Assembly: GCA_943787265.1 (NCBI GenBank)
Contig: CALSLT010000031.1
Location: 1-64,000, forward strand
Length of the DNA: 64,000 bases
Source of the DNA: an uncultured Planctomycetaceae bacterium
GTDB lineage: Bacteria > Planctomycetota > Planctomycetia > Planctomycetales > Planctomycetaceae
Direction of reading: 5' to 3'
Below are positions 34,254 to 44,727 of this stretch, piece after piece. Within the stretch, counting starts at the first letter, position 1; every line of letters begins with the position of its first letter. A model generated the notes under the pieces. That model saw only the letters and a program-made list of their open reading frames with translations, was not told the origin of the DNA and did no database searches. Both the position numbers and the translations under genes were made by a program.

Positions 34254-34691
34254 ATGAAAACTATCGCTGACGCACAGTCATTCCTCGATCAAAACGAACA
34301 GCTTTCCATCTGGTATGCCGCGTACGAAGGGACGGAGGAAGCCGTTCTCTATGCAAATCCGCTCTTTTGCGAAACCTTCGGTCATACGCTGGAAGGAGTC
34401 CTTGAGCGAAAACGCTACCACCTCATCAACCCGCCCGAGACCCCTGCGGCCACGATCGAGCAATACAAGTCCGAAGATCGCGAAGCCATCCAGCTCGGCT
34501 ATTTTCTTCAACGTAGCGGTATCGAAGCGGGCAAGGACATTCTGGTCCTCAAGATTCGCTTCGATCAGGGCATCATCGGCATGTTCAAGATCATTGATTC
34601 CAATGACCCCGCGCCAACAAACGCGCCGCGTGATCTGGATGCAGACTTCCGCAGCGTGATTGAATCGCTGCAGGCAGACATACTTGACTAG
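34254..34691 (+). CDS. PAS-like sensory domain protein
   Basis: ATG 34254 is preferred to a GTG at 34176, which would leave almost no space to the divergent RidA gene. The 145-residue product is essentially one PAS-like domain: LSIWYAAYEGTEEAVLYANP, FCETFGHTLEGVLERKRYHL and IGMFKIID. No kinase, cyclase or DNA-binding output domain is attached, so it may act by protein contact. Ligand unknown. Confidence 0.6.
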   Translation: MKTIADAQSFLDQNEQLSIWYAAYEGTEEAVLYANPLFCETFGHTLEGVLERKRYHLINPPETPAATIEQYKSEDREAIQLGYFLQRSGIEAGKDILVLKIRFDQGIIGMFKIIDSNDPAPTNAPRDLDADFRSVIESLQADILD

Positions 34692-34730
34692 AGGCAACGC
34701 TTCGGTCGTTCGGACAGATTTCAAAGATTT

Positions 34731-34751
34731 CGAAGGGGTCAGATCTCTTTG
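34731..34751. repeat. short palindromic REP-like unit, second copy
   Basis: It matches 32787-32807 apart from two or three bases (cgaaggggtcagatctcttt). The two units flank the AlkD/RidA/PAS group. Confidence 0.5.
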
Positions 34752-34782
34752 AAATATCCTTGGCGAGATTTCAAAGCCAGAG

Positions 34783-35201
34783 TTGGGGATTGCCGCGAGG
34801 TACAAAAACGATCGCGGAATTGGCGAAGACCCTGACGTGGTTTTCGCCACCGGCTTCGAGCGAACGAACTGGCAGAACGAATGGACTCAGGCCGAGCCCA
34901 GTGACAGGATCGACACCGTGGATGTCGACTCGCGGTTTGAGAAGTTCCTGCCACTGGACGGTAAGCGTTTCACGCTGACTTGTGGCCGCGGAGTGTGCGT
35001 TTCGTACGATGTGGGCTGCTTCCCACGAGCCAGAAGCGTCCACAACAAATGGTAACTTGCTCAAATCGGGGTCTTCAGGAAGTCGCATTCAGGTTCGTCG
35101 GTCGCTTGGTATACTCGGCGGACTTCTACCGGATGAACGGGCGCTACGATGACGGTCCACTCGGAAAAGTGCCCACCGGCGCATTGACAGTCCCTTCCTG
35201 A
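34783..35201 (+). pseudogene. remnant of a secreted planctomycete protein
   Basis: The 34783 frame reads ARYKNDRGIGEDPDVVFATG and then FERTNWQNEWTQ, which looks like the mature N-terminus of exported, possibly polysaccharide-lyase-like planctomycete proteins. No signal peptide precedes it, and the frame is lost near 34960. A second frame ends LVYSADFYRMNGRYDDGP before the stop at 35201. I treat it as a decayed fragment. It fills the 560-bp gap between the PAS-like gene and the next sulfatase. Confidence 0.4.
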
Positions 35202-35253
35202 GCGGACAAGTCGTCTGTCGAACTTCAAAACTCCTCAACCAAATGAGAATGTG

Positions 35254-37175
35254 ATGATACATAGACGCTATCGACCGTGGCAGATGGCCATGGTGATTAT
35301 GTCAACAATGTGCGCGTTACTGCCATGTCGGCCAGGTTTAACCGACCAGCACGCTGCCACTTCAGCCCAATCGACTGGCAAGCTTCCCAACATCATCGTC
35401 ATCTACGCCGACGACATGGGGTACGGCGACTGCACCGTCAACAATCCCGAGTCGAAGATTCCCACTCCAAACATCGACCGACTGGCGAAGGAAGGACTGC
35501 GATTCACGGACGCGCATTCACCGAGTTCGACCTGCACCGCGTCGCGATATGGTTTGCTGACTGGCACGTGCCCCGTTCGCACGAGGCGTCGTCAATGGGT
35601 TAACGGGGCTTGGTCCCGTCATTGATCAGGACGAAGTCACTGTCGCGGATTTCCTGAAAGATCAGGGCTACGTCACGCGGATGTTCGGCAAGTGGCACCT
35701 TGGCTTTCAGTTGCACGGGGATGGTCCGCGGAAGACGTTCGACTTCTCGAAGCCGCTTGTCGGTGGGCCGCTTGACTGCGGATTCGATTCCTTCTTCGGC
35801 CTGCCCAAAGCTCCCAGCGGGCCACCTTACTTCTTCATCCGAGGACGTAACCCGGTCGCCAAACCAACCGAAGAAACGCCGGGAACGAAACGGCTGGCGA
35901 AGACCAACGGCGAGGACAACCGCACGGCTTACTCGGGAGGTGACATCGCGCCCGGTTTCGTTCCTGAACTGTGCAACTCGCAACTTTGCGATGACGTCGT
36001 GAGAACCATCACGGAGCACGCGAAGTCAGACGGGAACAAGCCGTTCTTTCTCTACTACGCGATGCTGGAGCCACATGTTCCATGGCTTCCCACCGAAGAG
36101 TTCGGCGGCAAGAGCAAGGCGGGGCCGTATGGCGATTACATCGTGCAGCTCGACCATGAGGTCGGCCGAGTTCTTCAGGCCCTGAAGGAGTCCAGGCTCG
36201 AGGAAGACACGCTGGTGATTTTCTCCAGCGACAACGGTGCTATGTGGCGTTCGCAGGACATTGAGCAGTTCTCACATCGGGCCAACGGACAGTTCTCAGG
36301 CACAAAAGGAACAGCGTACGAAGGCGGACACCGAGTTCCATTCATCGCCCGCTGGCCGGGCAAGGTACCGGCGTCGACAGTCACCGATGCACTTATCAAC
36401 CACAGCGATTTGTTCGCTACGCTGGCCGACCTTTTCAACGTTGATGTTGCAAAGGCTTATCCCGGCAGCGCGCAGGACAGCCACAGCTTCCTGGCCGTTC
36501 TCAGTGATCCCCCGAGCAACCATCAACGACCGGGCATGATTGTGACGCCGGGCAGCTATCGACTGGGAGACTGGAAACTGCGATTCCGGAGAGGTGGCGG
36601 TTCCACAGACCACGCAGTCGGCGATGCGATGCTGCACAATCTCTCCGACGATCCGGCGGAATTGAAGGACGTGTCGGACGCGCACATGGCGACAAAGAAT
36701 CGTCTGTACGCGGAATATCAGGCGTTTGTCGACGCCCGACAACTAAAGCCGCTAGCGGTGCAGGTTGCCGAGCGGAAGAGCGAAAAGAAGGCGCGGCCGC
36801 CGCAGGACTCGCCCTAAGAAGAACAGCAATTTACCAGAGCCGTCCGGACGCACTGTTCAAATCCCGGACGACCTGAGCGAAGAGCAACGGGCCAAAGTCG
36901 ATAGTCTGACAAAGGAGTACGCGTCACGAATTGCCGAGCTGCAGAAGAAGCTGGATAACATTCTCACAGCCGAACAGAAGGAAGCCCGTCGGGCCGGCCA
37001 GAAGAAGGCTCTTGCCGAAGGCCTGAAAGGCGTGAAGCTTCGAACGGCCGCTGATGCTGCTGCCGGGATGACCGACAAACAGAAGAAGCAGATTGACGAT
37101 CTGCGTAAGGCCATCTCCGAGCTGAGTCGCGAACGACAGGCAACACTGCAGGCCATTCTCTCGGAACAACAATAG
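35254..37175 (+). CDS. sulfatase with C-terminal helical extension, two frameshifts
   Basis: ATG 35254 (GTG at 35251 is the alternative) gives a signal-like leader, then VIYADDMGYGDC and CTASRYGLLTG with C94 as the formylglycine cysteine. The frame breaks at a CCCC run (35571-35574); removing one C restores FARGVVNGLTGLGPV. FGKWHLGF, FFLYYAMLEPHVPWLP and IFSSDNGAM follow. A second indel near 36790 joins the core to a basic linker and a helical tail, LSEEQRAKVDSLTKEYASR and MTDKQKKQIDDLRKAISEL. The tail is homologous to that of the sulfatase at 28778, so the two genes are probably duplicates. It ends at TAG 37173-37175. Confidence 0.87.
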
Positions 37176-37219
37176 GCGATGCATCGAATAACCCTTCTTC
37201 AACGGACATCTGAACTTCA

Positions 37220-38657
37220 ATGATGATTAAGACGCACCTCTTCCTTGCACTGATACTGGTTCCAGGCGTCGCCCTCGCAGATTCAGTTGAAACAGCGGCC
37301 AGACCGAACGTCGTCGTCATCCTCGCCGATGACATGGGCTACGGAGACTGCACGGCGAACAATCGGGATTCGAAGATCTCAACGCCCAATATTGACCGGC
37401 TGGCCAATGAAGGGATTCGGTTTACCGATGCTCATTCGGGCGGGAGTTCCTGCATTCCTTCACGCTACGCATTGATGACCGGTCGGTTTGCCGCACGACA
37501 GTCGATGGCTCTTTCAAACGGTCCACTTATCGAAAAGGAGCGGATGACCGTGGCCTCATTGCTTCGCCAGCATGGTTACGCGACCGCGATGGTTGGGAAG
37601 TGGCATCTTGGATTCGATCCTTTTCTGCAGAACAAGAAGGCTCCGGCTGACTATTCCAAACTGCTGCGGGGAGGCCCCGTCGACCACGGCTTCGATGCGT
37701 TCTTCGGGATGCACGCGTCGCTTGATCTTCCGCCGTATTTCTACATCCGCGATCGTCGCCCCGTGGCGCCGCCGACCGATGATGTGGCCGCCAGTTCGAG
37801 CGTTGGAGGCCCCGAAGAATGGAACAACATTCAGGGAGCGTTCTGGCGAGAGGGAAAAATTGCTCCCGGCCTAAAGCTTGATGAGGTGACGCCGCGTTTC
37901 TTCGACGAAGCAATCAAGGTCATCAAAAAGCACAAATCCGGCAACGAAGACAAGCCGCTGTTTCTCTATCTGGCGTTGCCGTCTCCGCACACACCGTGGA
38001 TTCCGGTGGAGAAGTTTCGAGGCAAGAGCGGTGCCGGCATGTACGGAGACTTTGTTCTTCAAGTGGATTCCGGAATTGGTCGTGTGCTGGACTCATTGAA
38101 AGCGGCGGGAATCGACCAGGATACCCTCGTTCTGTTTTCCAGCGACAACGGACCGGTCTGGTATGACAAGGACGTCGAAAAGTTCGGACACGACGCTGTT
38201 GGCGGACTGCGGGGGATGAAGTTTGCATCGTGGGAAGGCGGACACCGCATGCCGTTTCTTGTTCGCTGGCCTCGGCCGCATTGCACAGGGCGGCGTCTGC
38301 GAACAGACGATCGTGTTTTCAGATCTCTTCGCAACGCTCGCAGAACTGATCCAGTCAAAAGAACAGTCTGAAGGAACGGCCGAAGACAGCGTCAGCTTTC
38401 TCCCTTGGTTGCTCGAAACGGGCAAGCCAACTCGAGAGCGTCCCCCCATCATCCATAGCCGCTCGACCATCCGCGACGGTGACTGGAAGCTGATCCTTCC
38501 GAAGCAGAGAAGGAAATCGAAGGGAGAAGCAGTCGCGGAACTCTACAACCTGAGGACAGATCTGGCCGAGCAGACGAACTTTATTTTGAAACACCCGGAA
38601 ATCGCAGAACGACTCAGGCAAGAATTGTTGTCGTTTCAGGATCGGAAAAAGCAATGA
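37220..38657 (+). CDS. sulfatase (CIPSR), one frameshift
   Basis: The start is ATG 37220 or 37223, with a signal peptide ending ALA-D. The metal motif is ILADDMGYGDC and the formylglycine motif CIPSRYALMTGR with C78. VGKWHLGFDPFLQNKK, LALPSPHTPWIP and LFSSDNGPVWYDKD are active-site blocks. The frame shifts near 38270 in VRWPGRI-type text, and the second frame continues GRIAQGGVCEQTIVFSDLFA to the stop at 38657. That stop overlaps the next sulfatase start (ATGA at 38654). It resembles arylsulfatase A type enzymes. Probably polycistronic with both neighbours, the upstream gap being 44 bp. Confidence 0.87.
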
Positions 38658-40061
38658 ACACAAGCCAGATGACAAAAGCACTTATCTGCGCTCTGACATT
38701 GGTCGCCACGGCCACAACCAGTTCGGCCGATGAACCGGCCGGGAAGATCAGGAACATCCTTCTGATCATGTCGGACGATCTGAAGGCCAGTGTGTTGCCG
38801 CCTTATGGCGATGCCGTCTGCCGGACTCCCAACATCGACAGCCTTGCGAAGTCGGGGATTGTCTTTGAACGGGCTTATTGTCAGGGCCTTGCCTGTTCGC
38901 CATCGCGACCGTCAATGATGCGAAGTATCTACCCGAAGTCAAAGAAAACAGCGCCAACGATCGGGGGAACACCTGCAGCAGCACGGGATGCACACCGCTC
39001 GCGTGGGCAAGATCTTTCATATGCCCGTGCCTCACGCGCAGCTTGACGGGAGTCACGGAAAAGACGTCGCCCAGTGCTGGACCGAGCGTCACAACACCAA
39101 ATCGGCGGAGACGTTTTCGCCTGGGCTTTATCGTTTACTTAACTCAAACATTGTCACTCGCGATGTCGAAGGGCGTGACGCCAAAGGGCCGAACCGAATG
39201 TGGGCAACCGTCGAGTCGGACAAAGTAGACGGTTCGGATCAGGCCGACTACATGGTCGCGACGAAGGCAATCGAGTTGCTTCGTGAGCGACAAGAGGCAG
39301 GCGCACCATTCTTCCTCGGCGTCGGCTTCGTCAGGCCACACTTTCCGATGGTGCAGCCAAAGAAGTATTTCAACATGTACCCGCAAGAGAAGATGAAGAT
39401 CCCGCCGCTGATCCCCGGTGACCTGGACGATATCCCGCTCGCCGGACGCGGTGCCGATGGCAAAGGACTGAACGAGAAGGAGGAAAGCCGCCGCCGCATG
39501 TGGCAGGCGTATTACGGATCCGTGTCGTTCATGGACGAGCAGGTCGGCCGCGTCCTCGACGAACTGGATCGACTCGCCTTGCGAGATTCGACGGCGATCG
39601 TGTTCACAACCGACCACGGCTACCATCTCGGCGAGCATGGTTTCTGGCAGAAGGGCAACCTTCACGAAGAGGTCGTCCGCGTGCCACTGATTGTCAGCGC
39701 ACCGGGAATCAAACCGGGACGGACTTCGTCACTCGTTGAGCTTGTCGATCTTTACCCAACGTGCACCGAACTGCTGGATCTTCCGACACCGAAGGACTTG
39801 CATGGCAAGAGTTTTGTGCCGGTGTTGCGAGATCCAAAGTTCAAGGTCCGTGAGACAGCTCTGTCGATTCACAACCGAGCCGGCGGCGGTCTGCGATCGA
39901 CCGAGTGGCACTACATGAAGTACGGCGAAAACGGCGAAGAGCTTTACGACATGGTCAAGGATCCGGACCAGTACACTAACGTCGTTTCCGCCCCAAAGTA
40001 CGCGGTCATCCTCGAACGGGCAAGAACACAATTCAAAGCCCGAATGGCATCCGCCCGATAG
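38654..40061 (+). CDS. sulfatase, iduronate-2-sulfatase-like, one frameshift
   Basis: ATG 38654 overlaps the previous stop. After a signal peptide it has ILLIMSDDLKASVLPPYGD, the metal motif of iduronate-2-sulfatase-like enzymes, and CSPSRPSMMRS with C81. The frame shifts near 38925-38990. The second frame has TARVGKIFHMPVP, LGVGFVRPHFPMVQPKKYF and VFTTDHGYHLGEHGFWQKGN, all characteristic of that subgroup. The stop is TAG 40059-40061. A target in a sulfated uronic-acid-containing glycan is plausible from the subgroup but not shown by sequence. Confidence 0.87.
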
Positions 40062-40250
40062 GCGAACAAGCTCTACCACAATCCTGGCCACAAGGAGATG
40101 CGAGAAAATCGGAAGAACGAATTGCGAACGCTGATCAAAGAGCTGGACGATTCGGTCGAAGCTCCCAATCGGTTGGCAATGGCTCCTCAGAATCCGGATA
40201 AGATTCATATTGGCGTTTTATCAAACGCTCTGGTAAGGGGAAGTAATTAA
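40062..40250 (+). pseudogene. in-frame sulfatase-tail-like remnant directly after the stop
   Basis: The frame stays open for 62 codons immediately after the TAG at 40059 and then stops at TAA 40248-40250. The text (ANKLYHNPGHKEMRENRKNE then LRTLIKELDDSVEAPN) looks like the C-terminal region of a sulfatase and has no start codon near its beginning. Either it is a leftover of a deleted neighbouring sulfatase or the TAG is a point mutation in a longer protein. Confidence 0.45.
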
Positions 40251-40277
40251 GTGACCCGGCTCAGACTGAACACGCAT

Positions 40278-40667
40278 ATGCAATATCGGATTCGAACACT
40301 CCTGGTACTTCTGATACTCCTGACGATCGTCGCTTTCTTCGTATTAGTCATTCAGGGGATTCGAAACTTTGATGGCCCGTTCGCCACGGTGCTGGTCTCG
40401 GATGACCACGCCCTCGAACTGACGAACGAATTGGCGATCTCGCTTAGTGAATCTGCCTTGCGAAACATTGACGTTGAGCCAATCCGCCCAATTCCATCCT
40501 ACGGGCCAGCTGAAGCGATGCATTCAGTTGGTAGAAATGTCGGTGATTCAGATCGAATCACAATCGTATGGGAAATTCGTGGCCAGCAATATTCGGATTG
40601 CACAGTCCGGCTGAATCGCAGTGAAAATGGAATTACAGCTTCAATCTACAAAAATTGGCTACATTAG
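40278..40667 (+). CDS. small membrane-anchored hypothetical protein
   Basis: ATG 40278 is preferred to GTG 40251. The N-terminus MQYRIRTLLVLLILLTIVAF is an uncleaved membrane anchor of the RxRTLL type that is common in planctomycete envelope proteins. The remaining 105 residues are soluble and of no family I recognise. It has no frameshift and is followed by a terminator at 40766. Confidence 0.55.
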   Translation: MQYRIRTLLVLLILLTIVAFFVLVIQGIRNFDGPFATVLVSDDHALELTNELAISLSESALRNIDVEPIRPIPSYGPAEAMHSVGRNVGDSDRITIVWEIRGQQYSDCTVRLNRSENGITASIYKNWLH

Positions 40668-40765
40668 GGTTGTAGACGTGTGTGCAATCGCCAGTGGTAA
40701 CAAAATTCCGGATAACACCAGTGGATTAGAATCGCGCGTAGCCGAGTTTTAATCTTTTGTTCAGC

Positions 40766-40795
40766 AAGCCCGGGTGATGTGCTCGGGCTTTTTTT
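40766..40795 (+). terminator. rho-independent terminator
   Basis: The stem AAGCCCG (40766-40772) pairs with CGGGCTT (4084-series, 40784-40790), with an 11-base loop and seven Ts ending at 40795. It lies about 100 bp after the small membrane protein and would end the sulfatase transcript. The rest of the gap 40668-41092 shows nothing else that I can support. Confidence 0.8.
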
Positions 40796-41092
40796 GTGCG
40801 CGAGCTGTAGGTGGTTGGCCGTCGTCTGGCAGTTGGCTTATGCGCGGTGGGTTGCGTGGGCGGTTGTTTCTGGCTGAGTGGTATTTTTGATGGTTGGTTT
40901 GGGTGTCGGTGCGCAGGGGAAGTGAGTTCGCTGCCGAACGGTGTCAACGGCGAATGGTGAGTGAGTTGAAAACGCTTGCTCGTTGCGTCAGTGGCGGAGG
41001 GCGGATTCGGTGGAATGCTGGAAGATGAGTCGGCCGCCGCAGCTCGGACAACGGAGACCGTTATTTTCGACCGGACACAGTGGCGGAATGGT

Positions 41093-41611
41093 TCAGGCTT
41101 CCAGTTCTCGGTCCGGTTCAACGTGCCGCAGTGAATAGAGAGTCGCGTCGCGGACGTCGTCGATGTTCGAACGGCGGGTCAGAAAAGCGTAGTGCCGGAG
41201 CTTCTGCAGACGCCGGAACAGCACGTGCTGCAGGAAGCGGCGCAGGAACTCGAACACCGGCGGCGTGATCTGTCGATCGCGTTGTTTGCCACTCTTTCGA
41301 TAGAAGAACGTCACCTGATGGTTGCTCCTCGAGACGATGCGGTCGTTGGTAATTGCCGTAAAGAAGACGTACCGGCTCAGATACTTCAGCGTGGCGACTC
41401 CATCACCGACCGCTTCCACATCGCTGACGAACTCTCGCCGGAACTCGCGAGCGGGTGGCAGCAAGACATCCGTGAGTTGCTCCCTGAGCAGTCTTCGGAT
41501 TCCGTGCGGAACAGTGTTGAGAGCGGCTTCATCGGGGCCAGAAAACCGGCAATGTCGACTTCCATTTGTCGTCGGTCGGGCCACCGCCAATCGGGCGTTC
41601 GTGCGCACCAA
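41093..41611 (-). mobile_element. IS91-type (Y2) transposase fragment
   Basis: The - strand frame carries the C-terminal half of an IS91-family transposase: GVATLKYLSRYVFFTAITND, VTFFYRKSGKQRDR, RRFLQHVLFRRLQKLRHYAF and LYSLRHVEPDRELEA. The zinc-binding N-terminus and the paired-tyrosine region are absent, so it is inactive. IS91 elements move by rolling-circle transposition and can carry adjacent DNA. No intact ends were recognised. It lies between the sulfatase cluster and the - strand PSCyt operon. Confidence 0.75.
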
Positions 41612-42242
41612 TCCCTCACCAATTTTCCGTCAGAGCGAGAGCACAAAGATCACCGTTAGCGCAGACAATCGACACATTCCAAATGTCTCTGGGCGAAAAG
41701 CCCGCCGTGCGGTCAGCAATTCGCGTTGCACGCGGAGGTCCGACACACGTCCGGCACACCGGAGCAGGTAACAATTTGATTCACAAGATCGCTGGAATGC
41801 GCCTGCCGAGCGTTGTCAAACTGATTTAGCGGCAATTTGCTTCGTGCATCCGGTTTGCGCGACCGAGGCGTCGAGATGCGATTAAAAACAGCGGCGGAGT
41901 TGTCGACTGCCGACTGCCGCACGTACACACGCGATCGGGAAGGCGTTCCAGACACTGAGGCATCATATCAAGTGCACGCAAGATCCTGACTGCATGGACC
42001 ATCCGGTCGGCAGAAACGAATTCAAGGCGATCCTCTGGCACCAGGGCGAATCTAGGTTAACGCCGCGTGTCTGAAACGTGTCAGCAAACGGTCACGGAAG
42101 GACACGGGATTCGACGTCCCTTGGGAGTGTCCAAGCCTTCGCGAAACATGACGAAAACAGAAAGCCTCTACATACAAACCGAGTGCCATTCGGTCGCACA
42201 CCGATTGATCGCGATTCCGGTTTGAGAGCAGCCTTGAGCGAT
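41612..42242. other. gene-poor spacer after the IS91 remnant
   Basis: Short open frames here overlap each other and resemble no family. The only structure I can support is the 32-bp repeat at 41838. It probably holds decayed mobile DNA and the 3' flank of the - strand PSCyt gene. Confidence 0.4.
41838..41869. repeat. 32-bp dispersed repeat, copy A
   Basis: It matches 46534-46565 at 29 of 32 positions in the same orientation (core cggtttgcgcgaccga). The two copies bracket the PSCyt/DUF1552 - strand operon. Confidence 0.65.
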
Positions 42243-44723
42243 CTATCGCTCAATGAAGAAGTTCGAAGACACGATTGCCAACAGAATGTCGCGCAGCCTG
42301 AAGTCAGTATCAGCGGACTGCTCGTAGAGCTGTTCAAGATTCTCGCGGTCGAGAAAAGTGAGCTGGCGAGCCATCGCATAGGACAACATGTTCTGGACGA
42401 ACGCCCTGGAAAACCTGTCTTTGTCTTCCATCAGGATTGTCTTCAGGCCTTGAGGGCCTTCGAACGCTCGGCCGTCCATGTGAACAGTTCTCGTGTCCAC
42501 AGGAAAACGCTCTGGATTGCTGCCCTTATTCTTGCCCGTGGCGACATAGTTACTGACGTCAGTGTACTGATCCCGCCAACGCCCCATTACGTCGAAGTTT
42601 TCCAGAGCGATTCCAAGAGGATCCATCTTCTTGTGGCAGATATTGCAACTGGCACTCTCGCGATGTGCATCGATCGTTTCTTTGATGGTCGCCGTCTTCG
42701 TCGGCGGACTAAGCGCCGCGATCTCCAGGTCCGCTGGAGTCTCCAAGTGATCTCCGTAAAAACTCCTCAACACCCAGGCACCGCGATAGAACGGGTTGGT
42801 GTATTCCCCGTTGTTCGTCGTCATCAGCATGAATCCTGCCTGTGAAAGCAGGCCGCCGCGATATCGCTCATTCTCGCCCAGAATCACTTTGGAGAATTCA
42901 GAAGTGATCTCTTTGGGCCTGTAATCCTTCGGTGAGATTTTACTTGCCCCGGGTCTCTTGCCCGGCTTTGCGACGGGATGTCCTTCGATCCGATAGATGT
43001 AGTTGAGCTCCGGCGTGATCATCACGAAATCAGAGTCAATGAACTTCACCAGACTCAGGTTGCTCGAAAGCACTTCTTTAAAAAACTCAACTGGTTCTTC
43101 TTTGATCTGATCCCGAACAAGGTCAAATTCGTCGACAGTGAAGATGCTCAGGTCTGGCTCGACGATCCTGAGCTTTTCCAGATCGAGCCATTGATAAACA
43201 AAGTCTCTGACAAACCGGTCGGCTTTTACGTCCTGCAACATACGAAGCGTCTGCTCACGCCGGACTTTGGGAGCCTTCAGCTTCCCTTGTTTCGCCAACT
43301 CGAATAGTGTCTCGTCGGGCAAGGAATTCCACAGGAAATACGACATACGCGCAGCGATTGCGTGCTCATCCAGAGGCCCAGATACGCCTTCCTGCTTATA
43401 GAGGAAATGTGGGGAGCATAGCATTCCGCGAATGCCTGCCTGCAAACCAGAATAGATGCTTCGGCCCTGGGCGAACTCTTTCTCCGCATGCGTATAGATT
43501 TGCTGCATCTCGGCATCGGAGACGGAACGGCGAAACAGTTTCTGTGCAAGCCGCTTCAGAATGCGCTGGCATGCTTCATAGCCAGCAGAAGCATCAATGT
43601 CTTTGCACCAGGTTGCATAGAAGGGCGACTTCGGTGGCCATGACTCGTACACCGGCCCCGTGATGGTCGCTTTCTCAATGCAAAACATGCGTTGGGTATC
43701 GCCTCCGTTGACCGAATTGCATCTGAGGACGACCGTGTCAACGGGCGACAGGCGCGTCGTGAACCCTTCGCTGGGATCGAATTCCTGCCAGGCAGCATTT
43801 TTTGGAACCACATTAACAATACTTTGTCCTACGCCAGAGTTCTTCCGCAGGAAGTAACTCATCGAGTGGCCAACGGATGGCGAATCGTCAATATCGATAT
43901 CTGAAACGTCCGTAACGGCTGGCAGCCTTTCTTCGGCCCGGCTGCCGGGAACGTATTTGGCCTTGATATAGAATCCGTGTGGAACAATGCGAAAGACACT
44001 ACTCGTTTTGACCGAAGGATTGATTTTTATCTGGATGGACGGCGACGCAAACACGAGTGGGCGCGAGTCCCGTCCAAGTGACGGGGCGACCCCCTTCGTA
44101 TCGTCCTTGTGGCTGTGCGTATCAATGTCAGTGTTCTTCGTCGAGTACACAACAGCGTGAGGAGCAGGCTTGTCGCTGACGACACTCTCGGCGATCAGGT
44201 TTGCAACGTTGAAGTACGTCTCCATATCGACAGCCGACATGTGCAGGTGGTCGGCATTGTTGTCAAAGCCGGCGTCGATGTTGTCGAGTGGCAACCGATC
44301 GAGCAGAGAGAAGTCAGTGCCAAAGACATCGTTTATTGTGTTTTGATACTCGACTCGACTCAATCGTTTCAGCATTCCCGGTTTCTGCTCTTCGGCGAGC
44401 ACGCGAAGCTGTTTGGCTAACACCTGCCGCAATGCTTTCGACTGGCCGAATTCTGGGTGTTTCGGCGCATCTTCCGGAGGCATCTCGCCACTTTCGATCG
44501 CCGTATAGATATCATCAAGCAGGCTTAAGTCGTCCCATTGCTGCCCGTCAATCTGGTCGAGACGGAGACCGGCTTTCGGCGTTTCCTGTCCGTGGCAGGA
44601 AACGCAGAACGTGATGAAGAACTGCTGTGACTGCACACGATCATCCGCAGTGCAGATCGAAGCACGGACGCCGGCAAACAGCAACAGTAAGACAGCACAC
44701 TTTGTGATTCTGTAACTCAGCAT
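42243..44723 (-). CDS. PSCyt/PSD-family cytochrome c protein, intact
   Basis: An intact 826-residue copy on the - strand. The signal peptide (CAVLLLLFAGVRASICTA) precedes FCVSCHGQETPKAGLRLDQI, the N-terminal haem motif. DUF1587 (KRLSRVEYQNTINDVFG), a long middle beta domain, DUF1592 (AARMSYFLWNSLPDETLFELA), DUF1588 (NGEYTNPFYRGAWVLRSFYG and CNICHKKMDPLG, without the usual long proline run) and DUF1585 (MLSYAMARQLTFLD) follow. It lies four bases after the DUF1552 gene, reversing the PSCyt-first order of the other pairs. It belongs to a different subgroup from the copies at 1-18 kb. Confidence 0.92.
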   Translation of the reverse strand: MLSYRITKCAVLLLLFAGVRASICTADDRVQSQQFFITFCVSCHGQETPKAGLRLDQIDGQQWDDLSLLDDIYTAIESGEMPPEDAPKHPEFGQSKALRQVLAKQLRVLAEEQKPGMLKRLSRVEYQNTINDVFGTDFSLLDRLPLDNIDAGFDNNADHLHMSAVDMETYFNVANLIAESVVSDKPAPHAVVYSTKNTDIDTHSHKDDTKGVAPSLGRDSRPLVFASPSIQIKINPSVKTSSVFRIVPHGFYIKAKYVPGSRAEERLPAVTDVSDIDIDDSPSVGHSMSYFLRKNSGVGQSIVNVVPKNAAWQEFDPSEGFTTRLSPVDTVVLRCNSVNGGDTQRMFCIEKATITGPVYESWPPKSPFYATWCKDIDASAGYEACQRILKRLAQKLFRRSVSDAEMQQIYTHAEKEFAQGRSIYSGLQAGIRGMLCSPHFLYKQEGVSGPLDEHAIAARMSYFLWNSLPDETLFELAKQGKLKAPKVRREQTLRMLQDVKADRFVRDFVYQWLDLEKLRIVEPDLSIFTVDEFDLVRDQIKEEPVEFFKEVLSSNLSLVKFIDSDFVMITPELNYIYRIEGHPVAKPGKRPGASKISPKDYRPKEITSEFSKVILGENERYRGGLLSQAGFMLMTTNNGEYTNPFYRGAWVLRSFYGDHLETPADLEIAALSPPTKTATIKETIDAHRESASCNICHKKMDPLGIALENFDVMGRWRDQYTDVSNYVATGKNKGSNPERFPVDTRTVHMDGRAFEGPQGLKTILMEDKDRFSRAFVQNMLSYAMARQLTFLDRENLEQLYEQSADTDFRLRDILLAIVSSNFFIER

Positions 44724-44727
44724 GATT

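Noticed and set aside
41075..41130. tRNA-like string gcggaatggttcagg
   Set aside because: No cloverleaf can be completed; it lies at the edge of the IS91 transposase fragment.
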